Counted from the first letter of the stretch, positions 24,036-37,700 are shown. The stretch: DNA of 64,000 bases from Loripinus fragilis (GCA_964019695.1 OZ026518.1:105682305-105746304), one strand, 5' to 3'. Notes: generated by a model not told the origin, from the letters alone. A program made the numbers and translations.

Positions 24036-27000
24036 TGAGTGGGTGGGTGGGGGGTAATATAAACAGGCCTGAAAAGCTTGCCCCTCACCCCTGCAGTTAA
24101 GCATACGAAACAATGCGACAAAGAAAACAGCTGAATTTGACTTGAACTATGTTGATAAATGATACATCATCACAATCAGATAGTTTAAAATAAGTAGAAT
24201 TAGCAAAATAATTTTACTTTGATACCCAAGTGGGTGGGGGGCAAGATAAACTGGCCTGGAAGCTTGCCCCCCACCCCTGTAACTAAGTATACGGAACAAT
24301 GTGACAAAGAAAACAGCTGAATTGACTTGAATTATATTTATAGTTGATACATCATCACATTCAGATAGTATAAAATAAGTAGAATTAGCAAAATAATTTT
24401 ACTTTGATACCCAAGTGGGTAAGGGTCAAGATAAACTGGCCTGGACAGCTCCCCCCACCCCCCTTATCACCCCTGTAACTAAGTATACGTAACAATGAAA
24501 CAAAGAAAACAGCTGAAATCGACTTGAATTATGTTTATAATTGATACATCTTCACATTCAGATAATTAAAAATAAGTAGAATTAACAAAATAATTTTACT
24601 TTGATACCCAAGTGGGTGTGGGGTGGGGGGGGGGCAAGATAAACTGGCCTGGACAGCCTGCCTCCCACCCCTGCAATTAAGCATACAGAACAATACGACT
24701 AAGAAAACAGCTGAATTTGACTTGCATTATGTTTATAAATGATACATCATAACAATCAGATAGTTTAAAATAAGTAGAATTATCAAAATATTTTACTTTG
24801 ATACCCAAGTGGGTGGGGGGCAAGATAAACTGGCCTGGACAGCTTGCCCCCACCCCTGTAACTAAGTATACGGAACAATGCGACAAAGAAAACAGCTGAA
24901 TTTGACTTGCGTTATGTTTATAATTGATACATCTTTACATTCAGATAGTTTAGAATAAGTAGTATTAGCAAAATAATTTTACTTTGATTCCCAAGTGGGT
25001 GGGGGGCAAGAGAATCTGGCCTGGACCAATGCAACAAATAAAACAGCTGAATTTGACTTGTATTATGTTTATAATTGATACGTCTTCACATTCAGATAGT
25101 TTAAAATAAGTAGAATAAGCAAAATAATATTACTTTGATACCCAAGTGGATGGGGGCAAGATAAACTGGCCTGGACAGCTTGTCCCCCACCCCTGCAACT
25201 AAGCATATGTAACAATGCGACAAAGAAAACAGCTGAATTTGACTTGAATTATGTTAATAATTGATACATCTTCACAATCAAATTGTTTAAAATAAGTAGA
25301 ATTAGCAAAATAATTTTACTTTGATACCCAGGTGGGTGGGGGTGGGCAAAATAAATTGGCCAAGACATCTTACCCCCCACCCCTGCAACTAAGCTTACAG
25401 AACAATCCTACAAAAAACCCAGCTGAGTTTGACTTGAATTATGTTTATAATTGATACATCTTCACAATAAGATAGTTTAAAATAAGTAGACTTAGCAAAA
25501 TAATTTTACTTTGATACCCAAGTGGGTTGGGGGGGGGGCAATATAAACTTGCCTGGACAGCTTCCCCCCCCCCCACCCCTGCAACTAAGCATACGGAACA
25601 ATTTGACAAAGAAAACGGCTGAACTTGACTTGAATTATGTTTATAATTGATACATCTTCACAATCAAATAGTTTAAAATAAGTAGAATTAGCAAAATAAT
25701 TTTACTTTGATACCCAGGTGGGTGGGGGAGGCAAAATAAACTGGCCAGGACAGCTTACCCCCACCCCTGCAACTAAGCATACAGAACAATCCTACCAAAA
25801 ACCATCTGAATTTGACTTGAATTATGTTCATAATTTATGCATCTTCACAATCAGATAGTTTAAAATAAGTAGAATTAGCAAATTGATTTTACTTTGATAC
25901 CCAAGTGGGTGAGGGGCAAGATAAACTGGCCTGGACAGCTTGCCCCCCACCCCTGCAACTAAGAATGTGGAAGAATGCGACAAAGAAATCAGTTTAATTT
26001 GACTTGAATTATGTTTATAATTGATACATCTTCACAATCAGATAGTTTAAAATAAGTAGAATAAGCAAAATAATTTTACTTTGATACCCAGGTAGGTGGG
26101 GGCAAAATAAACTGGCCTGGACAGCTTGCCCCCCCCCCCTACCCTGGAACTAAGTATACAGAACAATGCGACAAAGAAAACAGCTGATTTGACTTGAATT
26201 ATATTTATAATTGATACATCATCACATTCAGATAGTATAATAAGAAGAATTAGCAAAATAATTTTACTTTGATACCTCAGTGGGTGGGGGTCAAGATAAA
26301 CTGGCTTGGACAGCTTCCCTCCCCCCCCCCCCCCTTATCACCCCTGTAACTAAGTATACGGAACAATGAAACAAAGAAAACAGCTGAAATCGACTTGTAT
26401 TATGTTTATAATTGATACATCTTCACATTCAGATAATTAAAAAAAGTAGAATTAGCAAAATATTTTACTTTGATAATAAGGTGGTTGGGGGGGGGGGGCA
26501 AAATAAACTGGCCTGGACAGCTTACCACCCTCCCCTGCAACTAAGCATACAGAACAATCCTACAAAAACCAGCTGAATTTGACTTGAATTATGTTTATAA
26601 TTAAAATATCTTCACATTCAGATAGTTTAAAATAAGTAGAATTAGCAAAATAATTTTACTTTGATACCCAAGTGGGTGGGGGCAAGATAAACTGGCCTGG
26701 ACAGCTTGCCCCCCACCCCTGTAACTAAGTATACGGAACAATGTGACAAAGAAAACAGCTGAATTGACTTGAATTATATTTATAGTTGATACATCATCAC
26801 ATTCAGATAGTATAAAATAAGTAGAATTAGCAAAATAATTTTACTTTGATACCCAAGTGGGTAAGGGTCAAGATAAACTGGCCTGGACAGCTCCCCCCAC
26901 CCCCCTAATCACCCCTGTAACTAAGTATACGTAACAATGAAACAAAGAAAACAGCTGAAATCGACTTGAATTATGTTTATAATTGATACATCTTCACATT

Positions 27001-27800
27001 CAGATAATTAAAAATAAGTAGAATTAGCAAAATAATTTTACTTTGATACCCAAGTGGGTGTGGGGTGGGGGGGGGGGCAAGATAAACTGGCCTGGACAGC
27101 CTGCCTCCCACCCCTGCAATTAAGCATACAGAACAATACGACTAAGAAAACAGCTGAATTTGACTTGCATTATGTTTATAAATGATACATCATAACAATC
27201 AGATAGTTTAAAATAAGTAGAATTATCAAAATATTTTACTTTGATACCCAAGTGGGTGGGGGGCAAGATAAACTGGCCTGGACAGCTTGCCCCCACCCCT
27301 GTAACTAAGTATACGGAACAATGCGACAAAGAAAACAGCTGAATTTGACTTAAATTATGTTTATAATTGATACATCTTTACATTCAAATAGTTTAGAATA
27401 AGTATTATTAGCAAAATAATTTACTTTGATTCCCAAGTGGGTGGGGGGCAAGAGAATCAGGCCTGGACAGCTGACACCCACCACTTCATCTAAGTATACG
27501 GAACAATGCGACAAAACAGCTGAATTTGACTTGCATTATGTTTATAATTGATACGTCTTCACATTCAGATAGTTTACAATAAGTAGTATTAGCATAATAA
27601 TTTTACTTTGATACCCAAGTGGGTGGGGGGGGGCAAGATAAACTGGCCTGGACAGCTTGCCCCCCACCCCTGCAACTAAGTATACTGAACAATGCAACAA
27701 AGAAAACAGCTGAATTTGACTTGAATTATGTTTATAATTGATACATCTTCACAATCAACAATCAAATAGTTTAAAATAAGTAGAATTAGCAAAATAATTT
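24036..27800 (+). repeat. Satellite array 1, monomers of about 190 bp
   Basis: About 20 head-to-tail monomers of roughly 185-215 bp. Each has TTGATACCCAAGTGGGTGGG, a G-run, CAAGATAAACTGGCCTGGAC, AGCTTG, a C-run, CACCCCTGCAACTAAG, AAAGAAAACAGCTGAATTTG and AAAATAAGTAGAATTAGC. The G-run and C-run are arms of an inverted repeat. Long blocks recur about 2,443 bp apart (for example near 24677 and 27120), showing higher-order organisation. Open frames of about 69 codons in the array are repeat by-products. The array breaks at 27800 inside a monomer. Confidence 0.95.
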
Positions 27801-28664
27801 TATAAGAGGGGGGTGTGTAGGCCTCTCGATAGAAGAGAGCTCATTTTGCCTAGGATTATCCACACGCCCAGTTAGTGAAATAGTCACGGTTTGTCTAAAC
27901 CCAAGGTTTTTACTTCTCATTACTTTGTTGTGATGAGGTTTCTAGAGAAGTAGCTTTTGTTTTTAATAGCTTTAAGTGTTGCTTATTTCGGTGTTAGAAT
28001 ACCTCTATTGTACATGTGTATTGGCGTGTCGTGTATAACACACATTTGTACTAAACAGCTCTTCACGAGCGTGTTCACTAAGTTGTTTCTATAATAGAAA
28101 CTTACTTGTGTATGTCTCTATCCCCAGCAGACAATAGCCAGGTCCGCAAGAACGCGTTTTCGAGAAGAAAACTTCTCTTCTTCAGTTGCAAATAAAGACA
28201 CACCGAATGAGTGCTCAAAAATAAGTGAATATGACCAGTAAATGTCACAATTACGCACTCAATTTCGCTTTTGTTTTGCGCCGTTTATAGGTGTAAGTGT
28301 GTGTGTTATGGAAATAACACGTTTATTTCTTGTAGCAAAGATCAGTTGTGTTTCACCAATGAGCAGTCTGTTCAGAATTTGCCATACTATGAGTGATGAA
28401 AACCACTAGCGTATCTGATGGTAGACCCGTGTAAGGTATGGGTCCTGACTCTTGGTAAGCTACACATAGTTGTGTTTATTAACTGATTTTAGAAGCTGTC
28501 AGGTTGGTACTGACTGTAATTTGCTTCTGCAATACGCTGGGGTTGGTACCCAGTGCGTATGCTCAGTATATGCTGGGGTTGGTACCCAGTGAGCTATGCT
28601 CAGTATGTGCTGGGGTTGGTACCCAGAGAGCTTTATTTCAAACAAGAACTTTCAAAAGAAAGTC
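27801..28664 (+). repeat. Left terminal inverted repeat (864 bp)
   Basis: Inverse match to 40777-41640 throughout. The inner end stops at CTTTCAAAAGAAAGTC, itself a small palindrome. Near the inner end are three CTGGGGTTGGTACCCAG blocks spaced 36-37 bases apart. The outer 150 bases contain, on the - strand, an open frame beginning MRSKNLGFRQT that runs into the satellite. Confidence 0.9.
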
Positions 28665-28889
28665 CCACAAAGTACACAATTTGAGTAAATAAATAAATGA
28701 ACACCCTGGAACTTGATTGGCTAACCCTAGGGACTGCGACCCCACATACGTTGGCTGGCAAAGCGAATCTGTAAAGGTCGTCTATTTATGTCATCCGTTG
28801 CTGATGCTGTTTGGGTAATGTGTTACACTAGACAGAAGCTATCTAATATGTATCAGCGAACAACATAATTGATATACATCACTGCAACT

Positions 28890-31711
28890 GGTGGTCTTTG
28901 CTTATTTGCACAATCCAGTGTCATCGGCTCTACTTGACCACAGGGTCTGCAGAATAGATCAGCAGACGATAAAGTCGACGTTTTTCACTGTGATTGGTGA
29001 TTTCCTGGTCATATTCACTTCCTTTTACGAGCAACCCAGCGTGGATCTGCTGTGCTGGACCGCAAGAATTGATTAATACATCAGCAGACGACAAAGTCGA
29101 CGACTATTATTACAATGGTGAGCTTGGGTCATATTCACTTACTTACACAAGCAATCAAGTGTAGACTTGATCTACTGGACAACATGACTGGTAAAATATA
29201 TCAACAGACGACAAAGTCAATGCCTGTCATTGTGATTGGTGATTCCCTGGTCATATTCACTTTCTTACACGATCAATCTGGTGTGGATCTGCTCTGTCTT
29301 ACCGCAAGATCTGTAGAATACATCATCAGACGACAATGTCGATGACTATCACGGGTATTGGTGGTTTCCTAGTCATATTCACGTACTCACAAAAGCAATC
29401 CAATCTGGGTGTGCTCTGTGACTGCTACTTACACAAATACTCTAGGGTAGGTGTGCCCTGCTTGACAGCAAGATCTGCAGAAGAGATCAGCAGACGACAA
29501 TGTTGTTGACTATCATGATGATTAGTGGTAGTTGGTCATATTCACTCTCGTTCACGAGCATTTCAGTGTGGATCTGCTCTGATTGACCTCAAGATCTGCA
29601 GAATATATCAACGGACGACAAAGTCGATAACTATCATTGTGATTGGTGTAACTCTGGTCATACTCACTTACTCACATAAGCAACTCAATGTGGACCTGCT
29701 CTATTTGACCGTAAGATCTGGAGAACACATTAGCAGACGACAATATTGATGACTATCACAGGTAATGGTGGTTTTCTAGTCATATTCACGTACTCATAAG
29801 AGCAATCCAATCTGGATCTGCTCTGTTTGACCACAAATACTGTAGAATACATCAGCAGACGACAAAATGAAAGACTATCTCTGTGATTGGTGGTTTCCTG
29901 GTCATATTCACTTACTTAAATAACAATCTATTGTGGATCTGCTCTAGTGTCTGACCGCGGGATCTGTGGAATATATCAGCAGACGACTAATTCGACGACT
30001 GTCAATGGTGTTGACAGTTGTGGGTCATATTCACTTACTCACATAAGCAACTCAAGTTGGAACTACTCTAGTTGACCACAAGATCTGTTGAACACATCTA
30101 ATGATGACAATGTCGATGACTATCACTGTGATTACTGTTCCCTGATCATATTCATTTACTCAAACAAGCAATCCAGCCTGGGTCTACTCTGTTTAACCAC
30201 AATGATTGTAGAATACGTCAGCAGACGACAAAGTCAATGACTATCACTGTGATTGGTGGCTTCTTGGTCATATTCACTCACTTACATAACAATGCATTGT
30301 TGGTCTACTCTGCTCACAGGACCTGTGGAATATATCAGCAGATGACATGTCGACGACTGTTAAGGTTGTTGGTGGGTATTAGTCATATTCACTCACTGAA
30401 ACAAGTAATTCAGTGTGGATCTGCTCTGCTTGACCGAAAAGATCTATAGAGAGGACATCAGCAGACGACAAAGTTGATGACTACTATTGTGGTTGCTGAC
30501 TGTTGGTCATATTCACTTACCTACATGAGCAATCCAATGTGAATCTGCTCTGCTTTACCACAAGAATTGTAGATTATATCAGCAGACCACAAAAACGATG
30601 ACCATCGCTATGATTTGTAGATTCATGGCCGTATTAACTTACTTACTTAAGCAATCCAGTATGGATCTGCTCTGTTTGACCATAGGGTATGTAGAATATC
30701 TCAGCAGACGACAAAGCCAATGACTATCCATGCTATTGGTGGTGGTTGGTCGTATTCCCTTATTTACACGAGCAATCTAGTGTGGATCTGCTCTGCTTTA
30801 CCACAGGATCAGTAGAGTACATCAGCAGACGACAAAGTCGATGACCATCACTGTGGCTGGGGGCTTTTAGTCACAATTAACTTACCAACATAAGCAATCC
30901 GTTGCGGATCTGCTCTATTTAACCTCAGAATCTGTAGAATACAGCAGCAGACGACAAAGTCGGTGACCGCCAATGTGATTGATGGTTTCTGGTCATATTC
31001 ATTCACGTACATAAGCGGTCCAGTGTGGATCTGCTCTGTTTAACCGTGGGATGTGTAGATTATACCAGCAGACGACAAATACGATGACTATCTATGTGAT
31101 TGGTGGCCATGTAGGTCATATTTACTCCCTCTCACAAGCAATCCAGTGGGGATCTACTCTAGTTGACAGCAAAAAAACTCTAGATTTTATCAACAAATGA
31201 CACAATCGATGACTGTAAACGTGATTGGTGATTCTTTGTAATATTCACTGACATGAATACCCCAGTATGGATCTGCTCTAATTAACCACAAGGCCCTTAG
31301 AAGAGATCAGCAGACGACAAAGTTGATGCTTGTTGTGATTGGTAATTTTGTGGTCATATTCACTTTCTTACACAAACAATCTAGTATGGATCTACTCTGT
31401 TTGATCTGTAAAATATATATCATCAGACAACATAATTGAAGACTATCATTGGGACTGGTGTTATTTTTCAAATTTACTTTTCCTCTATAAGCAACCTCTA
31501 GTAGACCTGCTTTGCTTCACTGCAACCATGTTAATTACATCAGCAGACGGCATAGTTGACGACTATCGCTGTGATTGGTATTTCCTGACCATATCTACTT
31601 ACTGACAGTAGCAATCTTATATAAAACGGCTCTGTTATACCGCAAATTCTGAAAACAATCTAGCAGCGGATTACAAAGTCGACGACGTTTATAATAATTG
31701 GTGGTCTCTTG
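28890..31711 (+). repeat. Tandem array of about 120-bp units (CAGCAGACGACAAAGTCGA core)
   Basis: About 24 diverged head-to-tail units of roughly 115-125 bp, with one or two irregular steps. The most constant parts are TCAGCAGACGACAAAGTCGA, TGTGATTGGTGGTTTCCTGG, GGTCATATTCACTTACT and GTGGATCTGCTCTG. The same unit recurs inside the 2,352-bp repeats (for example around 32877-33400 and 34855-35228). The phrase GGTCATATTCACTTATTT also occurs inside the terminal repeat, tying the array to the element. Confidence 0.9.
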
Positions 31712-32872
31712 ATATATGCTACTTATTTGGAGAAAACTAGACCAACTCATTATAGATCACCAATTAGGAGAACAAAGGACTGTATAACATAATCTGTGTG
31801 ATGCTTGATCAACTACTGAGTACCCACGTGTTTGCTTGGTCTGTCCAAACCTGGGTAATTAAGAGATCAGAAAGGGCGCCGACGTGCTAATTGAACACAG
31901 ACATCCACCTTACCACAGGAGGCAAAGATCATTTCTGGTCAGTCAGAGATTTCACTTTGGCTTGATCACACGCTCTTCCTTACTGGAGGACAATTGTGAT
32001 TCTTGAAACGTTCTTTAGAAGGTTTCTACCACTTGTTAAAAAAGAGCACTAGCTCTCTGGGTACCAACCCCAGCAGATATTGAGCAAAGCTCACTGGGTA
32101 CCAACCCCAGCATATCTGAGCATACGCACTGGGTACCAACCCCAGCGTATTGCAGAAGCTAACTTCAGTCAGTACCAACCTGACAGCTTCTAAAATCAGT
32201 TAATACACACGACTAAGTGTGACGTACCAACAGTCTAGACCTGTACCTCACACAGGTCTACAAACAGACACGCCAGTGGTTTTCATCACTCCTAGTACGG
32301 CAAACTCTGGCCAGACTGCTTATTTGGTAAAACTCAACTGATCTTTGCTACTACAAATAACTGTGGTGTGTTTCTTTCCTAACACGCACACATATAAAAG
32401 GCGCAGACCAAATCAAATTTGAGTGTGTGATTGTGACATCTACTGGTCATATTCACTTATTTCTCGAACACTCAATCGGTGTGTCTTTATTTGCAACTGA
32501 AGAAGAGAAGTTTTCTTCTCGAAAACGCGTTCTTGCGGACCTGGCTATTGTCTGCTGGGGATAGAGACATACACGAGTCAGTTTCTATTATAGAAACAAC
32601 ATACTATACACGCTCGTGAAGAGCTGTTTATTATAAAAGTGTGTCCAATACGACACACTTAATCATATATACAATAGAGGTATTCATACACCGAAATAAA
32701 CAATAATTTAAGCTATAAATACAATAGCTACATCTCAAGAAACCTCATCACAACAAAGTAATGAGGTCCAAAAACCTAGGGATGAGACCCTCCGGGACTA
32801 CTTCACTAACTGGGCGTGTGGATAGTCCTAGGCAGAATGAGCTCTCTTCTTCGAGAGGCCTACACACCCCAT
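31712..32872 (+). repeat. Diverged internal copy of the right end
   Basis: Follows the same order as 33430-34580 but with many substitutions and small indels: GAGTACCCACGTG, GATCAGAAAGGGCGCC, three GGGTACCAACCCCAGC blocks, AAACGCGTTCTTGCGGACCT and CGAGAGGCCTACACACCCC at its end. It is older than the 2,352-bp copies. Confidence 0.85.
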
Positions 32873-34464
32873 ACATTACGTCAGCGGACGTCAGGGTCGA
32901 CTGCCTATCAATACTGACGTTTCCTGGTCATATTCACTCACTTACAGAAGCAGTCTAATCTGGACCAACACCTTTTGACCACGTAGCTTCTAAAATACGT
33001 CAGCAGACGACATGGTCGATAACATTCGTTAAAATGTGCGTTTTCTGTCATATTCTTGTTGATTGACAAAATCTACCTACTTTGGATACGCAATACTTGA
33101 TCCTGAAACTCATAAAATACATCAGCAGACGTCAGAGTCGCTGACCCATTATACTGATGTTTCCTGGTCATATTCGTTCACTTACAGAAGCAGTCTAGTT
33201 TGGACCAAAACTACTTGACCATGCAGGTTCTAAAATACATCAGCAGACGACAGAATTGACAAAAGTCGCCATGCTTTGTGTTTCCTCTGCATAGTCCTCT
33301 ACATGCAGGAGCAATCTAATCTGAGTCTGCGCTGTTTGACCATGAAACTTCTGGAATTCATCAGTAAATAAACAGGTAGACAACTGTTATTGTGATTGAG
33401 TTTTCTGATCATATTCACTTATTTATTAGAATCAAACATCGCATGTAATACATGCTACTTATCTGCAGAAAACAAGACGAACTTATTAGGAGAATTATGG
33501 GTTGTACGGTATAATCATTTGATGCGTGACTAACTGCTGAGTACCCCACGTGGTTGTTTGGTCTGTCCAGACCTGGGTAACTAATAGAGATCAGAGAAGG
33601 CGCCAACATGGTTAATTAACAAATATAACACAGGAGGCAAAGATCGTTAGTGGCCAGCTAGAGTTTTGACTTTGGCTTGATCACACGCTTATTCTTACTG
33701 AAAGAATATTGTGATTTTTAGACTTTCTTTTGAAAGTTCTTGTTTGAAATAAAGCTCTCTGGGTACCAACCCCAGCACATACTGAGCATAGCTCACTGGG
33801 TACCAACCCCAGCATATACTGAGCATACGCACTGGGTACCAACCCCAGCGTATTGCAGAAGCAAATTACAGTCAGTACCAACCTGACAGCTTCTAAAATC
33901 AGTTAATAAACACAACTATGTGTAGCTTACCAAGAGTCAGGACCCATACCTTACACGGGTCTACCATCAGATACGCTAGTGGTTTTCATCACTCATAGTA
34001 TGGCAAATTCTGAACAGACTGCTCATTGGTGAAACACAACTGATCTTTGCTACAAGAAATAAACGTGTTATTTCCATAACACACACACTTACACCTATAA
34101 ACGGCGCAAAACAAAAGCGAAATTGAGTGCGTAATTGTGACATTTACTGGTCATATTCACTTATTTTTGAGCACTCATTCGGTGTGTCTTTATTTGCAAC
34201 AGAAGAAGAGAAGTTTTCTTCTCGAAAACGCGTTCTTGCGGACCTGGCTATTGTCTGCTGGGGATAGAGACATACACAAGTAAGTTTCTATTATAGAAAC
34301 AACTTAGTGAACACGCTCGTGAAGAGCTGTTTAGTACAAATGTGTGTTATACACGACACGCCAATACACATGTACAATAGAGGTATTCTAACACCGAAAT
34401 AAGCAACACTTAAAGCTATTAAAAACAAAAGCTACTTCTCTAGAAACCTCATCACAACAAAGTA

Positions 34465-34788
34465 ATGAGAAGTAAAAACCTTGGGTTTAGACAAACCGGG
34501 ACTATTTCACTAACTGGGCGTGTGGATAATCCTAGGCAAAATGAGCTCTCTTCTATCGAGAGGCCTACACACCCCCCTCTTATAACTGTATGTTTTAGGC
34601 ACCCAGATTATGCCCATAGTAGGAACTCGTTAACAGTGGCCCCGGAAACGGTGTGGCCAAGAGTTGGGAGTACTCATTTTGCTGACCAGAACAGTCATAT
34701 TGGATTACTCATTGAAAGAGATTGTAAAGTTAAAAAGGAGAGCCATGAATCTCCACAAAGAACTCAGCATCAAACGTGCCATATTTAG
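34465..34788 (+). pseudogene. 107-codon frame across a terminal-repeat end, possible retroelement relic; repeated at 36817 and 39169
   Basis: The first 40 codons lie in the terminal repeat (MRSKNLGFRQTGTISLTGRV...) and the rest in the adjacent 270-bp segment. The distal part contains VAPETVWPRVGSTHFADQ followed by NSHIGLLIERDC. In BEL/Pao-type retrotransposons a W-P-x-L...A-x-x-L...I-G-L-L-I-G-x-[ND]-C stretch follows the aspartic-protease (DUF1758) core, so this may be a decayed fragment of such a polyprotein. That is inference from a short motif. The frame is identical in three copies apart from one residue (T/S), which reflects recent duplication and says nothing about function. Confidence 0.3.
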
Positions 34789-37700
34789 TACATATTGAGC
34801 ACTATGACAAAATAACGGGTCTATTTAGCCCAATAACTTGTTGACCAAGAAACTTATGTTAAAATACATCAGCGGACTACAGGGTCGACGACATTTGTCA
34901 AAATTTGCGTTTCCTGTCATATCTTTATATTGCTTTCAAATGAACTTAGCTTGGATACGCACTATTTGACCATGTCGCTCCTAAATACGTCAGCGGACGT
35001 CAGGGTCGACAACCCATTGTGATTGACGTAGACTGGTCATATTCGTTTATTACAGAAGCAGTCTAGTCTGGATTCACACTATTTGACCACACATCAGCTT
35101 CTAGAATACTTCAGCAAACGACAAAGTTGTCAAAATTCGTCAAAATTTGCGTTTCCTGTCAAATTGTCTTTTGTGTACAAAATTAACCTAACTCAGATAC
35201 GCAATTTTCGACCACGAAGCTCCTAAAATACGTCAGCGGACGTCAGGGTCGACTGCCTATCAATACTGACGTTTCCTGGTCATATTCACTCACTTACAGA
35301 AGCAGTCTAATCTGGACCAACACCTTTTGACCACGTAGCTTCTAAAATACGTCAGCAGACGACATGGTCGATAACATTCGTTAAAATGTGCGTTTTCTGT
35401 CATATTCTTGTTGATTGACAAAATCTACCTACTTTGGATACGCAATACTTGATCCTGAAACTCATAAAATACATCAGCAGACGTCAGAGTCGCTGACCCA
35501 TTATACTGATGTTTCCTGGTCATATTCGTTCACTTACAGAAGCAGTCTAGTTTGGACCAAAACTACTTGACCATGCAGGTTCTAAAATACATCAGCAGAC
35601 GACAGAATTGACAAAAGTCGCCATGCTTTGTGTTTCCTCTGCATAGTCCTCTACATGCAGGAGCAATCTAATCTGAGTCTGCGCTGTTTGACCATGAAAC
35701 TTCTGGAATTCATCAGTAAATAAACAGGTAGACAACTGTTATTGTGATTGAGTTTTCTGATCATATTCACTTATTTATTAGAATCAAACATCGCATGTAA
35801 TACATGCTACTTATCTGCAGAAAACAAGACGAACTTATTAGGAGAATTATGGGTTGTACGGTATAATCATTTGATGCGTGACTAACTGCTGAGTACCCCA
35901 CGTGGTTGTTTGGTCTGTCCAGACCTGGGTAACTAATAGAGATCAGAGAAGGCGCCAACATGGTTAATTAACAAATATAACACAGGAGGCAAAGATCGTT
36001 AGTGGCCAGCTAGAGTTTTGACTTTGGCTTGATCACACGCTTATTCTTACTGAAAGAATATTGTGATTTTTAGACTTTCTTTTGAAAGTTCTTGTTTGAA
36101 ATAAAGCTCTCTGGGTACCAACCCCAGCACATACTGAGCATAGCTCACTGGGTACCAACCCCAGCATATACTGAGCATACGCACTGGGTACCAACCCCAG
36201 CGTATTGCAGAAGCAAATTACAGTCAGTACCAACCTGACAGCTTCTAAAATCAGTTAATAAACACAACTATGTGTAGCTTACCAAGAGTCAGGACCCATA
36301 CCTTACACGGGTCTACCATCAGATACGCTAGTGGTTTTCATCACTCATAGTATGGCAAATTCTGAACAGACTGCTCATTGGTGAAACACAACTGATCTTT
36401 GCTACAAGAAATAAACGTGTTATTTCCATAACACACACACTTACACCTATAAACGGCGCAAAACAAAAGCGAAATTGAGTGCGTAATTGTGACATTTACT
36501 GGTCATATTCACTTATTTTTGAGCACTCATTCGGTGTGTCTTTATTTGCAACTGAAGAAGAGAAGTTTTCTTCTCGAAAACGCGTTCTTGCGGACCTGGC
36601 TATTGTCTGCTGGGGATAGAGACATACACAAGTAAGTTTCTATTATAGAAACAACTTAGTGAACACGCTCGTGAAGAGCTGTTTAGTACAAATGTGTGTT
36701 ATACACGACACGCCAATACACATGTACAATAGAGGTATTCTAACACCGAAATAAGCAACACTTAAAGCTATTAAAAACAAAAGCTACTTCTCTAGAAACC
36801 TCATCACAACAAAGTAATGAGAAGTAAAAACCTTGGGTTTAGACAAACCGGGACTATTTCACTAACTGGACGTGTGGATAATCCTAGGCAAAATGAGCTC
36901 TCTTCTATCGAGAGGCCTACACACCCCCCTCTTATAACTGTATGTTTTAGGCACCCAGATTATGCCCATAGTAGGAACTCGTTAACAGTGGCCCCGGAAA
37001 CGGTGTGGCCAAGAGTTGGGAGTACTCATTTTGCTGACCAGAACAGTCATATTGGATTACTCATTGAAAGAGATTGTAAAGTTAAAAAGGAGAGCCATGA
37101 ATCTCCACAAAGAACTCAGCATCAAACGTGCCATATTTAGTACATATTGAGCACTATGACAAAATAACGGGTCTATTTAGCCCAATAACTTGTTGACCAA
37201 GAAACTTATGTTAAAATACATCAGCGGACTACAGGGTCGACGACATTTGTCAAAATTTGCGTTTCCTGTCATATCTTTATATTGCTTTCAAATGAACTTA
37301 GCTTGGATACGCACTATTTGACCATGTCGCTCCTAAATACGTCAGCGGACGTCAGGGTCGACAACCCATTGCGATTGACGTAGACTGGTCATATTCGTTT
37401 ATTACAGAAGCAGTCTAGTCTGGATTCACACTATTTGACCACACATCAGCTTCTAGAATACTTCAGCAAACGACAAAGTTGTCAAAATTCGTCAAAATTT
37501 GCGTTTCCTGTCAAATTGTCTTTTGTGTACAAAATTAACCTAACTCAGATACGCAATTTTCGACCACGAAGCTCCTAAAATACGTCAGCGGACGTCAGGG
37601 TCGACTGCCTATCAATACTGACGTTTCCTGGTCATATTCACTCACTTACAGAAGCAGTCTAATCTGGACCAACACCTTTTGACCACGTAGCTTCTAAAAT

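Noticed and set aside
24677..24886. 69-codon - strand frame repeated at 27120 and 43391
   Set aside because: It lies entirely within satellite monomers; its repetition comes from the array, and it has no domain.
28890..31711. Regular array as a repeat-domain protein gene
   Set aside because: Unit length varies and is not a fixed multiple of three; frames are broken by frequent stops in all units.
33415..33609. 64-codon - strand frame repeated every 2,352 bp
   Set aside because: Identity between copies reflects recent tandem duplication; no motif or start context.
33681..33881. 66-codon - strand frame with LGLVPSxYAQYM repeats
   Set aside because: Translation of the GGTACC tandem blocks in the terminal repeat.
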